A DNA stretch of 64,000 nucleotides from Desmospora profundinema (GTDB lineage Bacteria; Bacillota; Bacilli; Thermoactinomycetales; DSM-45169), in assembly GCF_031454155.1 (NCBI RefSeq), contig NZ_JAVDQG010000005.1, positions 62,001-126,000 of the forward strand, in the 5' to 3' direction. Under the pieces are notes generated by a model. The model was not told where the DNA came from, made no database searches, and saw only the letters and a list, made by a program, of their open reading frames with translations. The translations under genes were made by a program, and so were the position numbers. Below are positions 27,121-36,313 of this stretch, in pieces. How positions within the stretch are numbered: position 1 is the stretch's first letter; each line of letters begins with the position of its first letter.

Positions 27121-27338
27121 GAACAACCCCCCAATCTTGTGTTCTCTGTCTGCCTCATTGACTATTGTGCGTTTTTTGTCGACCCTTGTCCACCCCTTTT
27201 CCGTCTTTCTCACCCTGATAGACATGAAATAGGCTGAAAGTCGGATTCATTGGCAAGGAACACCAATCATTGCTGTGCTACATATAATTTGACTGCATGC
27301 AACATTTTTTAATAAAGGCAAGGAATCGGAGTGGTTGG

Positions 27339-27431
27339 ATGGAACTGTTTCGCGCCCTTATTTGCTCCTTTGCCCTGTTTGTTCCCGTCAAAGCGTTGGA
27401 AGTTTGGTTGGAACGAAGGTGGCGCCAGTGA
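27339..27431 (+). CDS. Candidate 30-residue small protein
   Basis: An ATG at 27339 with GGAG 8 nt upstream encodes MELFRALICSFALFVPVKA followed by a short, strongly basic tail (LEVWLERRWRQ). This hydrophobic segment plus basic tail would suit a tiny membrane-surface protein. It lies alone on the plus strand in the 400-nt gap between the small membrane protein gene and ysxE; the rest of that gap shows nothing else. Length alone cannot distinguish it from chance, so it is a candidate only. Confidence 0.35.
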   Translation: MELFRALICSFALFVPVKALEVWLERRWRQ

Positions 27432-27505
27432 ATAAAGCAGGCGCACTCCTAAAATGGCGGAGGCAAGCAACCCAATCGAGGCTTGTCCTTACCGATCCGC
27501 TACCG

Positions 27506-27541
27506 CATAAAAAACCCCGCTCCTCAGCGGGAGCGGGGTTT
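27506..27541 (-). terminator. Intrinsic terminator overlapping the 3' end of ysxE
   Basis: A 12-bp perfect stem, AAACCCCGCTCC (27512-27523) with GGAGCGGGGTTT (27530-27541), holds the ysxE stop codon in its 6-nt loop. On the minus strand it is followed by a T run extending to 27506. Confidence 0.9.
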
Positions 27542-28621
27542 GGCCGTTCGAATCCCGGCCAATTCCTTTCGTTTCGCCTTTTTGGTCGGCTTTTTTGCCC
27601 AGTGTTTACGCACCCAATCCTGGAACAGTTGGAGGCGGTCCATCTCTTCTTCCAAACGCCTGACCAGCGTTCCTTCATCCTGCCGGTTACCAGCGTAATA
27701 TTGCTCCATCAATTTGAGGGGTTGTTCGGGGAAAGTCAAATACAACGATAAAAGCCGCTTTTCTTTTCCATTAAAAGGGAATTCATCTTCATACTCGGCC
27801 AGCAGCGCAAACGGGTCTGTCACTTCATCCCCATCCATCGGGATCAAGCGGCGTAAAAAACCGGCCACATCCCGAACCGGACTGTCGATGCCCGCATGTT
27901 CCCAATCAATCCATCGCCATCCTTCTTCCCCCACAACGAGATTACGGGGGTGGACACGTCCATGAACCCAGGTATAGCGTGGAGCTTCCCCCCGCTCCCC
28001 CTGAATGTATTTTTCCATTCCCTGCAGAGAGAAGGACAGCGCTTTTTGTACATACGGCAGATGAGTCTCGAAGGCTTTATCAAACGGAGAGGGAAATTCC
28101 CGTTCCCGTGCGATGGAAGCCCACTCTTCCAAACGCTTCTCGAAGGAACGGCGCCGCTTGACTTCCGACTGATCCAAGCGCCGGCGATCCTCTTTTTTAC
28201 CGGCGGCCAGCGGCATAGTTAAGCGATGGAACCGAGCCAAGCTGCGGATTAAGTCGGCCAGCGGCACTTCGTCTCCCCGTTCCGCTCCTTGGCCGTACCA
28301 TTCCTGTGCCATCCAATAACCGACTTCCGTTTCCACACCCGTCTCCCCGTCAACCGTTTTTTCAAAAGGGAGGAGGTGGGGATACTCTTTGGCGGTAATC
28401 TCATGCAGGACGGTTTGAATCTTTTTCATCTCTTTCGCGGGCAACACCGCTTTTTTTAAAGCGAACACCTTGCCGTTCGTTTGGACTTGTAACACTCCCC
28501 GTACCATTTCCACTTGGTGCGGGGACCAACCAAACCGGCGGAAAACTTGCTCCATCACCGGTCCGTCGCGATGGGCATCCAGCTTCACCTTTTCATCCCC
28601 TCTCAAATGGACTGCCGCCAC
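27524..28621 (-). CDS. ysxE: YsxE/CotS-family spore coat-associated kinase-like protein
   Basis: A 365-residue protein of the aminoglycoside-phosphotransferase/CotS fold. The catalytic-loop equivalent is TWVHGRVHPRNLVV (in place of HGDxHxxN), with the DFG-like metal site at WIDWEHAGIDSPVRD. The nucleotide-binding half (1-110) includes KVFALKKAV. In B. subtilis YsxE is a spore-coat protein that works with SpoVID in encasement; the neighbour here is spoVID, so this role is inferred. The C-terminus is unusually basic (KKPTKKAKRKELAGIRTAKPRSR region). The start is GTG at 28621, or GTG at 28588 behind GAGGGG. Confidence 0.87.
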   Translation of the reverse strand: MAAVHLRGDEKVKLDAHRDGPVMEQVFRRFGWSPHQVEMVRGVLQVQTNGKVFALKKAVLPAKEMKKIQTVLHEITAKEYPHLLPFEKTVDGETGVETEVGYWMAQEWYGQGAERGDEVPLADLIRSLARFHRLTMPLAAGKKEDRRRLDQSEVKRRRSFEKRLEEWASIAREREFPSPFDKAFETHLPYVQKALSFSLQGMEKYIQGERGEAPRYTWVHGRVHPRNLVVGEEGWRWIDWEHAGIDSPVRDVAGFLRRLIPMDGDEVTDPFALLAEYEDEFPFNGKEKRLLSLYLTFPEQPLKLMEQYYAGNRQDEGTLVRRLEEEMDRLQLFQDWVRKHWAKKPTKKAKRKELAGIRTAKPRSR

Positions 28622-28648
28622 GTATGAAAAAACGCGGCGGCGATCCGG

Positions 28649-29854
28649 TCAACTGGATGGAATATAAACAATCTGGCCCTCTTCCAGCACTTCTGATTCC
28701 AAACGATTCAAATGGACGATCTTACTGGCCGGAACCTGGTATCGCTCCGATAGGGAATCGATGGAATCCTGTTTGTGGACAATCACCATCCGCAACTTCA
28801 CAAACTGCTCCTGTTCCTCCCCCAGTATCCACTGCGCCCACTCTTGGCTGGATCCCTTATTTTTTTCTTCTTCCGGCGGGTCGGCATCCAATTCGGCCGT
28901 GTCATCGACAGGCTCCGGCTGTTCGGAGGACAAGTCTTTTTCTTCAAACATTCTTTCAATCCCGAACCGGGTCCGTTCATCCTCTTCGAGGTGTTGGAAG
29001 TCGAATTCACCGATATGGGGCATCCGTAATGGCTGCTGACGGGACAACGGACTTTCCTCCCGATCCCGTTCGGGCTGAAAGGGATGGAAAGTAACGGGGG
29101 ACACACTTGGTTCCTCCCCCTTCTCCGGTTCACTCTCACTTCGTCGCTCTTCTGACTCTTCCGTCTCCAGTTCGGCCTGGATCTTCTCCGCCTCTACCGG
29201 GGCCGATTCCTCTTCCGCTTCCACCTCTGCCTTCGTATCCTCCTGATCTGCCTTTACCTCAGCTCCTTCCTCTCCTTCCTCCAACCGAGCCACATGGACA
29301 AACTCATATTCATCCTGTTCCCCTTTGGTATCACCCGGAACATCCTGCTTCCAACGGATGTCTCCATTGGGAGGAACAGAAAATGCGGCTGCTTGGGAGG
29401 AAACGACTTCGACCGGCTCTCCTTCCTCTTCGTTCTCCTCCTCCTGGATGAATCCGTCGATGATCAGCAGAGCTTCAATCTGCAATTCAAAAGGAGACAA
29501 CACCTGGTAGTCAAAGGAGTGAATTTCGGAAGCGATCTGGTCCATATCCACCCGTTCAGCCGGCAAGGTGATTTCCACCGGAATCACATAGGCGATCTCT
29601 TCCTGCTGAGCCGAAGCTTCTGCTTCCGTCTCTTGCCCGCCTCCATCCGTCTCGGCATCCACCCCCTGCTCTGGATGGTAGGTACCGTTGAGTCGGAGGT
29701 AACCTTGGATTTTCAGATGAGTCTCTTGATCTTCGACCTCGACATCCGGGTAGAGGTCCAGTTCCAGGAGGGTGCCGATCCCCGGTTGTTGAGGATGGAG
29801 CCGGACCTTTTCCGATATGTCGAAGCGGAGCTGGTTAACCTTGCTCCCCGTCAA
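28649..29854 (-). CDS. spoVID: Stage VI sporulation protein D (SpoVID), coat encasement scaffold
   Basis: A 401-residue spore coat morphogenetic protein. The N-terminal domain (1-150, VNQLRFDISEKVRLHPQQPG) is the SPOCS-type region that initiates encasement. The middle (about 190-330) is low-complexity and very rich in Glu. The C-terminus (355-401, MVIVHKQDSIDSLSERYQV then IVYIPSS) is a LysM-like domain that in B. subtilis binds lipid II and represses engulfment timing. TTG at 29854 has GGGGGG 6 nt upstream. The hemL-spoVID-ysxE-valS order equals that of B. subtilis. Confidence 0.9.
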   Translation of the reverse strand: MTGSKVNQLRFDISEKVRLHPQQPGIGTLLELDLYPDVEVEDQETHLKIQGYLRLNGTYHPEQGVDAETDGGGQETEAEASAQQEEIAYVIPVEITLPAERVDMDQIASEIHSFDYQVLSPFELQIEALLIIDGFIQEEENEEEGEPVEVVSSQAAAFSVPPNGDIRWKQDVPGDTKGEQDEYEFVHVARLEEGEEGAEVKADQEDTKAEVEAEEESAPVEAEKIQAELETEESEERRSESEPEKGEEPSVSPVTFHPFQPERDREESPLSRQQPLRMPHIGEFDFQHLEEDERTRFGIERMFEEKDLSSEQPEPVDDTAELDADPPEEEKNKGSSQEWAQWILGEEQEQFVKLRMVIVHKQDSIDSLSERYQVPASKIVHLNRLESEVLEEGQIVYIPSS

Positions 29855-29973
29855 AACAATCCCCCCTCAGGACAAGATTGACGAAGAAACCGATGAACTT
29901 CCCCCTGGACCCGCCTCACCACCCGGGAAGGGAGGCGGGTTGAGATAAGCCACAGGTTTACGACTGTACTGTA

Positions 29974-30002
29974 ACTATATGCGGGCGAGGGACGGATATA
30001 CC
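29974..30002 (-). promoter_or_regulatory. Candidate sigma-E-like promoter of spoVID
   Basis: On the minus strand GGTATAT (30002-29996) and CATATAGT (29981-29974) are spaced 14 nt apart, resembling the mother-cell sigma-E pattern (kmATATT-N14-CATACAnT). Known spoVID expression is sigma-E dependent, and the position 120 nt before the start fits; the match is imperfect. Confidence 0.38.
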
Positions 30003-30039
30003 CTGTCCTCTAAGGTGCTCTCCTTAATCCGAATGGGAC

Positions 30040-30062
30040 AAAAAAACACCCCTTTCGGGGTG
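30040..30062 (-). terminator. Intrinsic terminator of the hem operon after hemL
   Basis: CACCCC (30047-30052) pairs with GGGGTG (30057-30062) around a TTTC loop. On the minus strand the stem is followed by seven T. It lies 25 nt past the hemL stop and separates the hem operon from spoVID. Confidence 0.9.
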
Positions 30063-30086
30063 AATAAGCAGCCAGAGGACTAATCG

Positions 30087-31373
30087 TTACAATTGCTCCA
30101 TAGCATAACGGTTGGCTTCCAGCGTGCGGTCGATATCTTCTTCACTGTGTGCGGTGGAAATAAACATCCCTTCGAATGGGGAAGGCGGCAACGAAATCCC
30201 CTGGTCCAGCATATGGCGGAAGTAGGAGGCGAAGCACCGTTTATCCGTTTGTTTGGCTTGTTCGTAGCTGGTCACTTCCTCTGCCGTGAAGAAGAGGCAA
30301 ACCATCGAACCCACCCGGTTGATATGATGGGGAATTCCCACCTCTTGTGCATTCTTTCGCAACCCGTGCTCCAAGCGTGAAGCACGCTCTTCCAACAACT
30401 CATAAGCGCTCCGATCCATCTGGTTCAATGTAGCCAAACCCGCTGCCATCGCCAGGGGATTGCCCGATAAGGTTCCTGCTTGATATACGGGTCCGGAAGG
30501 AGCCACCCACTCCATGATGTCCCGCCGTCCTCCATATGCACCCACCGGCAACCCACCGCCGATGACTTTTCCCATGGTGGTCAGATCCGGCTGGATGTCG
30601 TACAAGCCCTGGGCCGAGTGGTAATCCACCCGAAATCCGGTCATCACTTCGTCAAAAATCAACAAGGAACCGTAATGATCCGTGAGGCGGCGTAATCCCG
30701 AAAGGAACTCCGCAGCGGGAGGTACCACGCCCATGTTGCCGGCCACCGGCTCCACGATGACAGCCGCAATATCGTGACCGAACTTTTGGAAGGCTACTCG
30801 GGCGCTGTCTAAATCGTTATAGGGAACGGTCAGTGTATGCTGCCCCGTGTTTTCCGGCACGCCGGGGCTGTCCGGCAAGCCCAACGTGGCCACCCCGGAC
30901 CCTGCCTTAATGAGCAAGCTATCGGAATGACCATGATAACAACCTTCGAATTTGAGGATTTTATTTCGTTTGGTAAAAGCCCGCGCCAGCCGCAATGCAC
31001 TCATGGTCGCTTCCGTGCCGGAATTGACCATCCGTACCACTTCCACGGACGGCATCCGTTCAGTCACCAAACGGGCCATTTCCGTCTCCAACTCCGTCGG
31101 CGCCCCAAAGCTCGTTCCCTTGACGGTCACTTCACGAATGGCATCCACCACAGCAGGATGGGCGTGTCCCAAAATCAGCGGACCCCAGGAACAGACATAA
31201 TCGATGTATTCGTTCCCATCCACATCATAGACCCGGGACCCGTTGCCCCGTTCGATATACACCGGGGTTCTGTCCACACTCTTAAAAGCGCGAACGGGAC
31301 TGTTCACCCCTCCCGGAATCACTTGTTTAGCTTCTTCAAACAAGGCTGCCGACCGATCATGATTTCGTGTCAC
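30087..31373 (-). CDS. hemL: Glutamate-1-semialdehyde 2,1-aminomutase
   Basis: A PLP-dependent class III aminotransferase-fold enzyme that makes 5-aminolevulinate from glutamate-1-semialdehyde in the C5 heme pathway. Landmarks are [16 protein letters not shown] at the N-terminus, [16 protein letters not shown], the [12 protein letters not shown] segment and the Schiff-base lysine in [17 protein letters not shown]. The longest frame starts at 31403 (ATGA overlap with the upstream gene). GTG at 31373 has AAGGAG 7 nt upstream and gives the usual N-terminal length, so I use it. It is the last gene of the hem operon, with a terminator following. Confidence 0.96.
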   Translation of the reverse strand: MTRNHDRSAALFEEAKQVIPGGVNSPVRAFKSVDRTPVYIERGNGSRVYDVDGNEYIDYVCSWGPLILGHAHPAVVDAIREVTVKGTSFGAPTELETEMARLVTERMPSVEVVRMVNSGTEATMSALRLARAFTKRNKILKFEGCYHGHSDSLLIKAGSGVATLGLPDSPGVPENTGQHTLTVPYNDLDSARVAFQKFGHDIAAVIVEPVAGNMGVVPPAAEFLSGLRRLTDHYGSLLIFDEVMTGFRVDYHSAQGLYDIQPDLTTMGKVIGGGLPVGAYGGRRDIMEWVAPSGPVYQAGTLSGNPLAMAAGLATLNQMDRSAYELLEERASRLEHGLRKNAQEVGIPHHINRVGSMVCLFFTAEEVTSYEQAKQTDKRCFASYFRHMLDQGISLPPSPFEGMFISTAHSEEDIDRTLEANRYAMEQL

Positions 31374-31399
31374 CCTATCACTCCTTGCATGTTTATCTG

Positions 31400-31735
31400 T
31401 CATCCGAGGGATTCAAATCCCCTCAACAACCCGTGTCCGTCCATCCGTGCTCGTGAATGGGGTCCTACCGCGATGGAACGGATGATCACCTCGCCACTCA
31501 GTTTTTTTCCACCCGGAGTCTTCATACTCAGGATCAACTCCGGACTTCCATAGTAAAAACAATCATCCAACCTGTCGGCTGACTCCGCATTTAACCCCTT
31601 GATCACCACATACCAGCTTTTCAGGTTGAACGGACCCGGCATGTCCAAAAAGAGTTCCGCCTCTTCAAAAATGATTTCAAACTCCTTCGCCGCTGTCTCC
31701 ACAAATATTGTGTGCAGTGTATAGCTATCGGACAC
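31400..31735 (-). CDS. Conserved-looking hypothetical protein coupled to hemL
   Basis: A 111-residue soluble protein that I do not recognise. It starts with GTG at 31735 behind AGGAGG with 7-nt spacing, and its stop lies in an ATGA overlap at the upstream edge of hemL, so it is translated from the hem operon. The sequence is acidic in the first half ([20 protein letters not shown]) with no cysteines suitable for metal binding, apart from DDCFYYG. B. subtilis has hemB directly followed by hemL, so this gene is extra. The 294 nt between it and hemB show no other convincing gene. Confidence 0.7.
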   Translation of the reverse strand: MSDSYTLHTIFVETAAKEFEIIFEEAELFLDMPGPFNLKSWYVVIKGLNAESADRLDDCFYYGSPELILSMKTPGGKKLSGEVIIRSIAVGPHSRARMDGHGLLRGFESLG

Positions 31736-32029
31736 TTGGGTTCCTCCTCGACCGCCATTTCGGGTCCAGCGATGAAACCGGTCACCCAGTACGCCAATCC
31801 GGAACTTCGATCTGTTTCTTCGCTCTTTACTAGCTTAGGATGGGCCGGCTTCATGTCCGACTTTCGATCCGGAGCACTCACAGAGCACCAGTCTCGCCGC
31901 ATCATTTCCAAGCCATCCTCCACGAAGCATGATCGATATGGCTAAAAGGGGCACCAGGAAAGACCATCCCCATAACCGGTTTCAACCTGCCGGATTGCGT
32001 ATTCGCTCTTCCCTGTTCAATCTCCTCTT

Positions 32030-33007
32030 TTATTCCTCCCCGTTCAGCCAACGGGCCGCATCTTTGGCATGATAGGTCAGAATCAAATCAGCCCCTGCGC
32101 GCTTCATACCGGTCAACAGTTCCAACACGACTCCCTTTTCATCAATCCAGCCCTTTTCCGCCGCCGCCTTCACCATCGCATATTCTCCGCTTACGTTGTA
32201 TGCTGCCAGGGGAACGTCAAAGCGCTCTTTCAGCCGGCGCAGGATATCCATATAGGCCAACCCCGGTTTCACCATCAACATATCCGCTCCTTCGTCGAGA
32301 TCAGAAGCGGCTTCCAACAGAGCCTCCCGTCCATTGGCCGGATCCATCTGGTACGTCCGCCGATCCCCGAACTGGGGCGAAGAATGAGCGGCATCGCGAA
32401 ACGGGCCGTAAAAAGCGGAAGCGTATTTGACGGCATAAGACAAAATGGGCGTGTTTTCATAACCCGCTTCATCCAAGGCATGACGGATGGCGGTGACAAA
32501 TCCGTCCATCATGTTGGAAGGGGCGATCATATCGGCTCCGGCTGCTGCTTGGGAGACGGCGGTCCGTGCCAAGATGGAGAGGGATTCATCATTAAGGACC
32601 TCCCCCTCCGCCACCACGCCGCAATGACCATGGTCCGTATACTGACACAGACAGGTGTCCGCCATCACATATAAAGAGGGATGATGCTCCTTTACTTGCC
32701 GAATCGCCTGCTGGACAATTCCGTTTTCGGCATGAGCTGCGCTGCCGCAAGCATCTTTGGACTCCGGAACGCCAAACAGGATGATGGAAGGGATCCCCGA
32801 TTCCACCACCTCGTCCACCTCTTCGTTCAACCGATCCAGAGAATAATGAAACACTCCCGGCATGGAGGGCACCTCTTGCCGAATCCCGCTTCCCTCCACC
32901 ACAAAAATGGGATAGATAAAGTCCCGCGTTGTAAGATGATGTTCCCGCACCATGCTGCGAATGGATTCGTTTTGTCTAAGTCGGCGGTGACGGGCAAAGG
33001 ATTTCAT
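32030..33007 (-). CDS. hemB: Delta-aminolevulinic acid dehydratase (porphobilinogen synthase)
   Basis: A 325-residue enzyme that condenses two 5-aminolevulinate molecules into porphobilinogen. The zinc-type active-site cluster [14 protein letters not shown] is intact. The two Schiff-base lysines lie in [14 protein letters not shown] and [12 protein letters not shown]. Two ATGs occur in tandem (33010 and 33007); the second has AAGGAGG at 7-nt spacing. The hemD stop overlaps here, so hemD and hemB are coupled. The neighbours hemC-hemD-hemB are in B. subtilis order. Confidence 0.97.
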   Translation of the reverse strand: MKSFARHRRLRQNESIRSMVREHHLTTRDFIYPIFVVEGSGIRQEVPSMPGVFHYSLDRLNEEVDEVVESGIPSIILFGVPESKDACGSAAHAENGIVQQAIRQVKEHHPSLYVMADTCLCQYTDHGHCGVVAEGEVLNDESLSILARTAVSQAAAGADMIAPSNMMDGFVTAIRHALDEAGYENTPILSYAVKYASAFYGPFRDAAHSSPQFGDRRTYQMDPANGREALLEAASDLDEGADMLMVKPGLAYMDILRRLKERFDVPLAAYNVSGEYAMVKAAAEKGWIDEKGVVLELLTGMKRAGADLILTYHAKDAARWLNGEE

Positions 33008-34464
33008 CATGATTCCTCCTTGAGTCCTTGTGGCAGACGGACGATGGCGTCGATCAGCCCGTCGATGGTGTACTCTTCCGCAGTCACATCTACAGGCAAT
33101 CCCATCTCAGTCGCCGTATCGGCCGTGATGGGACCGATACAGGCGATCCAGGCGCGCTGGATTCGAGACGAGACGTCCTCCGCTTCCCGTTCCAACGCCC
33201 GTATAAAATAGCGAACCGTAGACGAACTGGTAAACGTGATCACATGAATGCGGCCTTCTTCCAGCTCACGTAATAGCTCCCGGACACCTCCGCTGGCAGG
33301 AAGGGTATCGTAGGCATGGGCATCGACAACATGACAACCCATCTCACTCAATTCCTCTGCCAACAGGGGACGGGCAATGTTGGCACGGGGCAGCAAAATG
33401 TTTTCTCCTCGGCGAACCAATGGGCGCATCGCTTCCACCAAGGCTTCGGCTCGGTACTCTTCCGGTAAGCAGTCGACCCGGATCCCCTTGACTTCCAACT
33501 CCTGAGCGGTTTTGGGGCCGATGGCAGCTATCCGGGCCCGATGCAGACTGCGAATATCCATCCGAAGCTCCGACAGCCGCCGGAAAAACGTTGTCACTCC
33601 GTTGACACTGGTAAACACCACCCAATCGAAGGTATTCAACCGGTCAAGAGCCTCGTCCAGTTTTTCCTTCCGGGCCGGCGGGTGAATTTCAATCGCGGGA
33701 AATTCCATCGCCTCTCCCCCCAAAGCCCGGATTTTATCCGACAGGATCCCTGCCTGTTCCAGTGCCCGCGTCACCAAAATGCGGCGGCCATACAGGGGAA
33801 GGCGTTCGAACCACGTCAATCGATCGCGGGTCGTCACTCCTTCCCCAACCACCAACGTATGATGGCCGGCAGCCCCATCCGCTTCCGGCAATGTGGCAAG
33901 TGCTCCCATCCAAACCCGTTGCTCCGCCCGGGAACCATCCCGAATCAAGGCGGCGGGGGTGTCTAGTGCCCACCCTTCCTGTTGGAGCTGTTTTAAAACG
34001 GCGCCCCATTCTCCGGGACCAACGGGAATCAAGCGATTGCCGTTCACCAGAGTACCGGGTGTTTCGTTCTTCTCTTCATTGCCAGCCAAGGATATTCCGG
34101 CATAGGACAGATCTCCCCATTCACGGCCGATGCCGGGAACCACCTCAAACGAGAGCCCTTTTTCGGACCATCGTTCCAGCTCGTTTCGTACCGACGGATC
34201 CATCAGCGGATCCCCCGGGACGAGACGAACCACTCGCTCCCCCCGAAAGCAAGCAGCTTCTGCTTCTTCCAGCCATTTTTCACCGGCTTGGGTCACATGT
34301 ATGACTCCATCCGTCATCCACGCTTTCCAAACCCCTTCGTCCACATCCTTCCGAACAAACAGATGGTCTGCCCGCTGCATCGCTCGCCGACCTCTGACGG
34401 TGACCAGGTCGGGGGCTCCCGAACCGGCTCCCACCCAGATGAGGGATGCTTGATTTGCTTTCAT
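33007..34464 (-). CDS. hemD: Uroporphyrinogen-III synthase fused to a degenerate CobA-like methylase domain
   Basis: A 485-residue two-domain protein. Residues about 1-220 resemble SAM uroporphyrinogen methyltransferase (CobA/SUMT): [37 protein letters not shown] and FEVVPGIG...YAGISL. However, the usual GGDPFVFGRGGEE loop is replaced by [14 protein letters not shown] and later motifs are missing, so methylation is doubtful. Residues about 225-485 ([54 protein letters not shown]) form a standard HemD that cyclises hydroxymethylbilane. CobA-HemD fusions are known in Firmicutes; the degenerate first half is the odd feature. It overlaps hemC and hemB at its ends. Confidence 0.9.
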   Translation of the reverse strand: MKANQASLIWVGAGSGAPDLVTVRGRRAMQRADHLFVRKDVDEGVWKAWMTDGVIHVTQAGEKWLEEAEAACFRGERVVRLVPGDPLMDPSVRNELERWSEKGLSFEVVPGIGREWGDLSYAGISLAGNEEKNETPGTLVNGNRLIPVGPGEWGAVLKQLQQEGWALDTPAALIRDGSRAEQRVWMGALATLPEADGAAGHHTLVVGEGVTTRDRLTWFERLPLYGRRILVTRALEQAGILSDKIRALGGEAMEFPAIEIHPPARKEKLDEALDRLNTFDWVVFTSVNGVTTFFRRLSELRMDIRSLHRARIAAIGPKTAQELEVKGIRVDCLPEEYRAEALVEAMRPLVRRGENILLPRANIARPLLAEELSEMGCHVVDAHAYDTLPASGGVRELLRELEEGRIHVITFTSSSTVRYFIRALEREAEDVSSRIQRAWIACIGPITADTATEMGLPVDVTAEEYTIDGLIDAIVRLPQGLKEES

Positions 34465-35390
34465 GACTGGATTCCTTTCCGGATTTCCTCCAACAACACA
34501 CCTGCTCCCTGATCCAACAAGCGGCGGGCCAACCGCTTCCCGATTTCTCGGGAATTATCCCCGCTTTCCTCTGCGCTTAGTACCGGGTTGCCGGATGGAT
34601 GGGCCACCATCCCCCTCAAATGGATGCCGTCTGGCCGGTTGACGGCATATCCCGCAATCGGCAGATGACAACCGCCGTCAAACGAATGGAGAAATGATCG
34701 TTCGGCTGTAACAGACCGCTCCGTTTCAGGATCGTTGAGCACCTGCAGGTATTCCAGCAAATCATGATCGTCAGAGCGGCATTGGACGGCCAATGCTCCC
34801 TGCCCGACGGCGGGAAGCATGGTCGCCGGCTCCAAGATCTCGGTCACTTTCTCCTCCCATCCCATGCGTACGATCCCGGCATAGGCCAGCACGATCGCTT
34901 CAAACTGACCGTCCATCAGTTTCCGATAACGGGTATTTAGGTTTCCCCGCACCGGCTCCACCACCAAATCAGGGCGTAGAGCCAATATTTGGGATTGCCG
35001 GCGCAAACTGCTCGTTCCCACCCGTGCTCCCGCCGGCAGTTGGTCCAGCGTAAGCCCTTCCCGGGATAATAAACAATCGCGCGGGTCTTCCCTCCGTGTG
35101 ACGGCCCCCATCGTGAGACCCGTCGGCATCTGGCCCGGCATATCTTTCATACTGTGTACGGCCAAATCGATTCGTTTATCCAACAGCGCCTGTTCAATCT
35201 CTTTGACAAACAGTCCTTTTCCACCTACTTTGGAAAGGGTGACATGGAGAATTTGATCCCCTTTGGTAACAATCCGTTCCTGCTTTAACTCCCAGCCCTC
35301 AGGCAATGACGGCTGCAGATGGTCCATCACCCATTGCGTTTGGGTGAGGGCCAATTCGCTTCGTCTCGTTCCGACCACTACCGTGCGCAT
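34461..35390 (-). CDS. hemC: Porphobilinogen deaminase (hydroxymethylbilane synthase)
   Basis: A 309-residue cytosolic enzyme that polymerises four porphobilinogens on a dipyrromethane cofactor. The cofactor cysteine is in DGGCHLPIAGYAV. The anion-binding arginine and lysine regions are VGTRRSELALTQTQ, HSMKDMPGQMP and TSSLRRQSQ. ATG at 35390 has AGGAGG 7 nt upstream, better than the ATG at 35396, which is only one base from it. The stop overlaps the hemD start by 4 nt. Confidence 0.97.
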   Translation of the reverse strand: MRTVVVGTRRSELALTQTQWVMDHLQPSLPEGWELKQERIVTKGDQILHVTLSKVGGKGLFVKEIEQALLDKRIDLAVHSMKDMPGQMPTGLTMGAVTRREDPRDCLLSREGLTLDQLPAGARVGTSSLRRQSQILALRPDLVVEPVRGNLNTRYRKLMDGQFEAIVLAYAGIVRMGWEEKVTEILEPATMLPAVGQGALAVQCRSDDHDLLEYLQVLNDPETERSVTAERSFLHSFDGGCHLPIAGYAVNRPDGIHLRGMVAHPSGNPVLSAEESGDNSREIGKRLARRLLDQGAGVLLEEIRKGIQS

Positions 35391-35482
35391 GCACATTCCT
35401 CCTCGTTTCTCATGCTGCCCTGCCCAATCCGCACTCTATCCATCGTCCGGGGTCCTCCGCGTTTCATAGAAAAGCCGCCCGC

Positions 35483-36295
35483 CTACAACCATTGATGAAA
35501 GGAGAGGCCGGCGCTGGATATCAGGTAATTAATCACAATCGTAAAAAAGGAAAGGACGTTCCACCAAGCCAACCGCTGTCCCCCCCAACGCTTGCGGACC
35601 TTTTGATAGAGGGAAGTGGAGTATGCACCCAGCACCAACAGGGAACCGATCACTTTGGGATCCAGCAAGGATGCGGGCCCCAAGGTTTCATGTGCCCATA
35701 CCAATCCCAAAATAAGTGCCAGGATCAACAGCGGGACTCCACCCATATTCAGTCTGTGGGAAAAGAGTTGCAACTTCCCCAAACTGGGCAGGCGACGCAG
35801 TGTCTGATTCCAACGTTTTCGCTTTAACAGCCGGTTTCCCACCAGATACAATCCAGAAAAAACGGTGGACAGCGAAAACAGTGCATAGGCTAAAAATGCC
35901 AAAGTCACATGGATAAACACCAGCTCGGACAGAAGCACCTTCGCTACAGGCGACTCTGCCGGAGAAGTGAAAAAATGAGCGGCCAAAATGGCGAATCCGA
36001 CCAAATTGGCGGCAAAGACAAACAGGTGGATGCGGGCGAACCAGTTGATGATCAATGTAGCTGTCACCAACGCCCACGAATAGAACAACAACGAATCCAA
36101 TCCGGTCAACACAGGAAACTGCGCCACAGCCTTCCATGCCAAAAACACCGTTTGGAAAGACCAAACGGCAACAAGAAAAACAAGCGCCAACCGGCGGTTC
36201 CGCCGGTTGGACTGCAACAAGTCGCTGAAAGCGAACAGCAAGCTGAGCGCGTAAATATAGATGATCAGGTCATAGTACCAATGTTGGGCAAACAC
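35483..36295 (-). CDS. hemX: HemX/CcsA-like cytochrome assembly membrane protein
   Basis: A 270-residue membrane protein with about eight TM helices, from the CcsA/HemX family. In B. subtilis HemX lowers cellular HemA (glutamyl-tRNA reductase) levels. Its C-terminal part (WNVLSFFTIVINYLISSAGLSFHQWL) resembles the heme-handling region of cytochrome c assembly proteins, with histidines near the membrane face (RLNMGG and the final FHQW). It sits between hemA and hemC, as in B. subtilis hemAXCDBL, so regulation of heme flux is the inferred role. Confidence 0.9.
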   Translation of the reverse strand: MFAQHWYYDLIIYIYALSLLFAFSDLLQSNRRNRRLALVFLVAVWSFQTVFLAWKAVAQFPVLTGLDSLLFYSWALVTATLIINWFARIHLFVFAANLVGFAILAAHFFTSPAESPVAKVLLSELVFIHVTLAFLAYALFSLSTVFSGLYLVGNRLLKRKRWNQTLRRLPSLGKLQLFSHRLNMGGVPLLILALILGLVWAHETLGPASLLDPKVIGSLLVLGAYSTSLYQKVRKRWGGQRLAWWNVLSFFTIVINYLISSAGLSFHQWL

Positions 36296-36313
36296 ATCGG
36301 CCTCCTCCTTGCA

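Noticed and set aside
31621-31923. Minus-strand frame of 100 codons upstream of the 111-residue hypothetical gene
   Set aside because: It overlaps that gene by 115 nt in another register, has poor ribosome-binding spacing and no family pattern.
31736-32029. Possible cobalamin riboswitch in the hemB-hypothetical gap (GGTGCCCC-like stretch)
   Set aside because: No B12 box (GCCAGGAGACCTGCC-like) or correct order of conserved elements on either strand.
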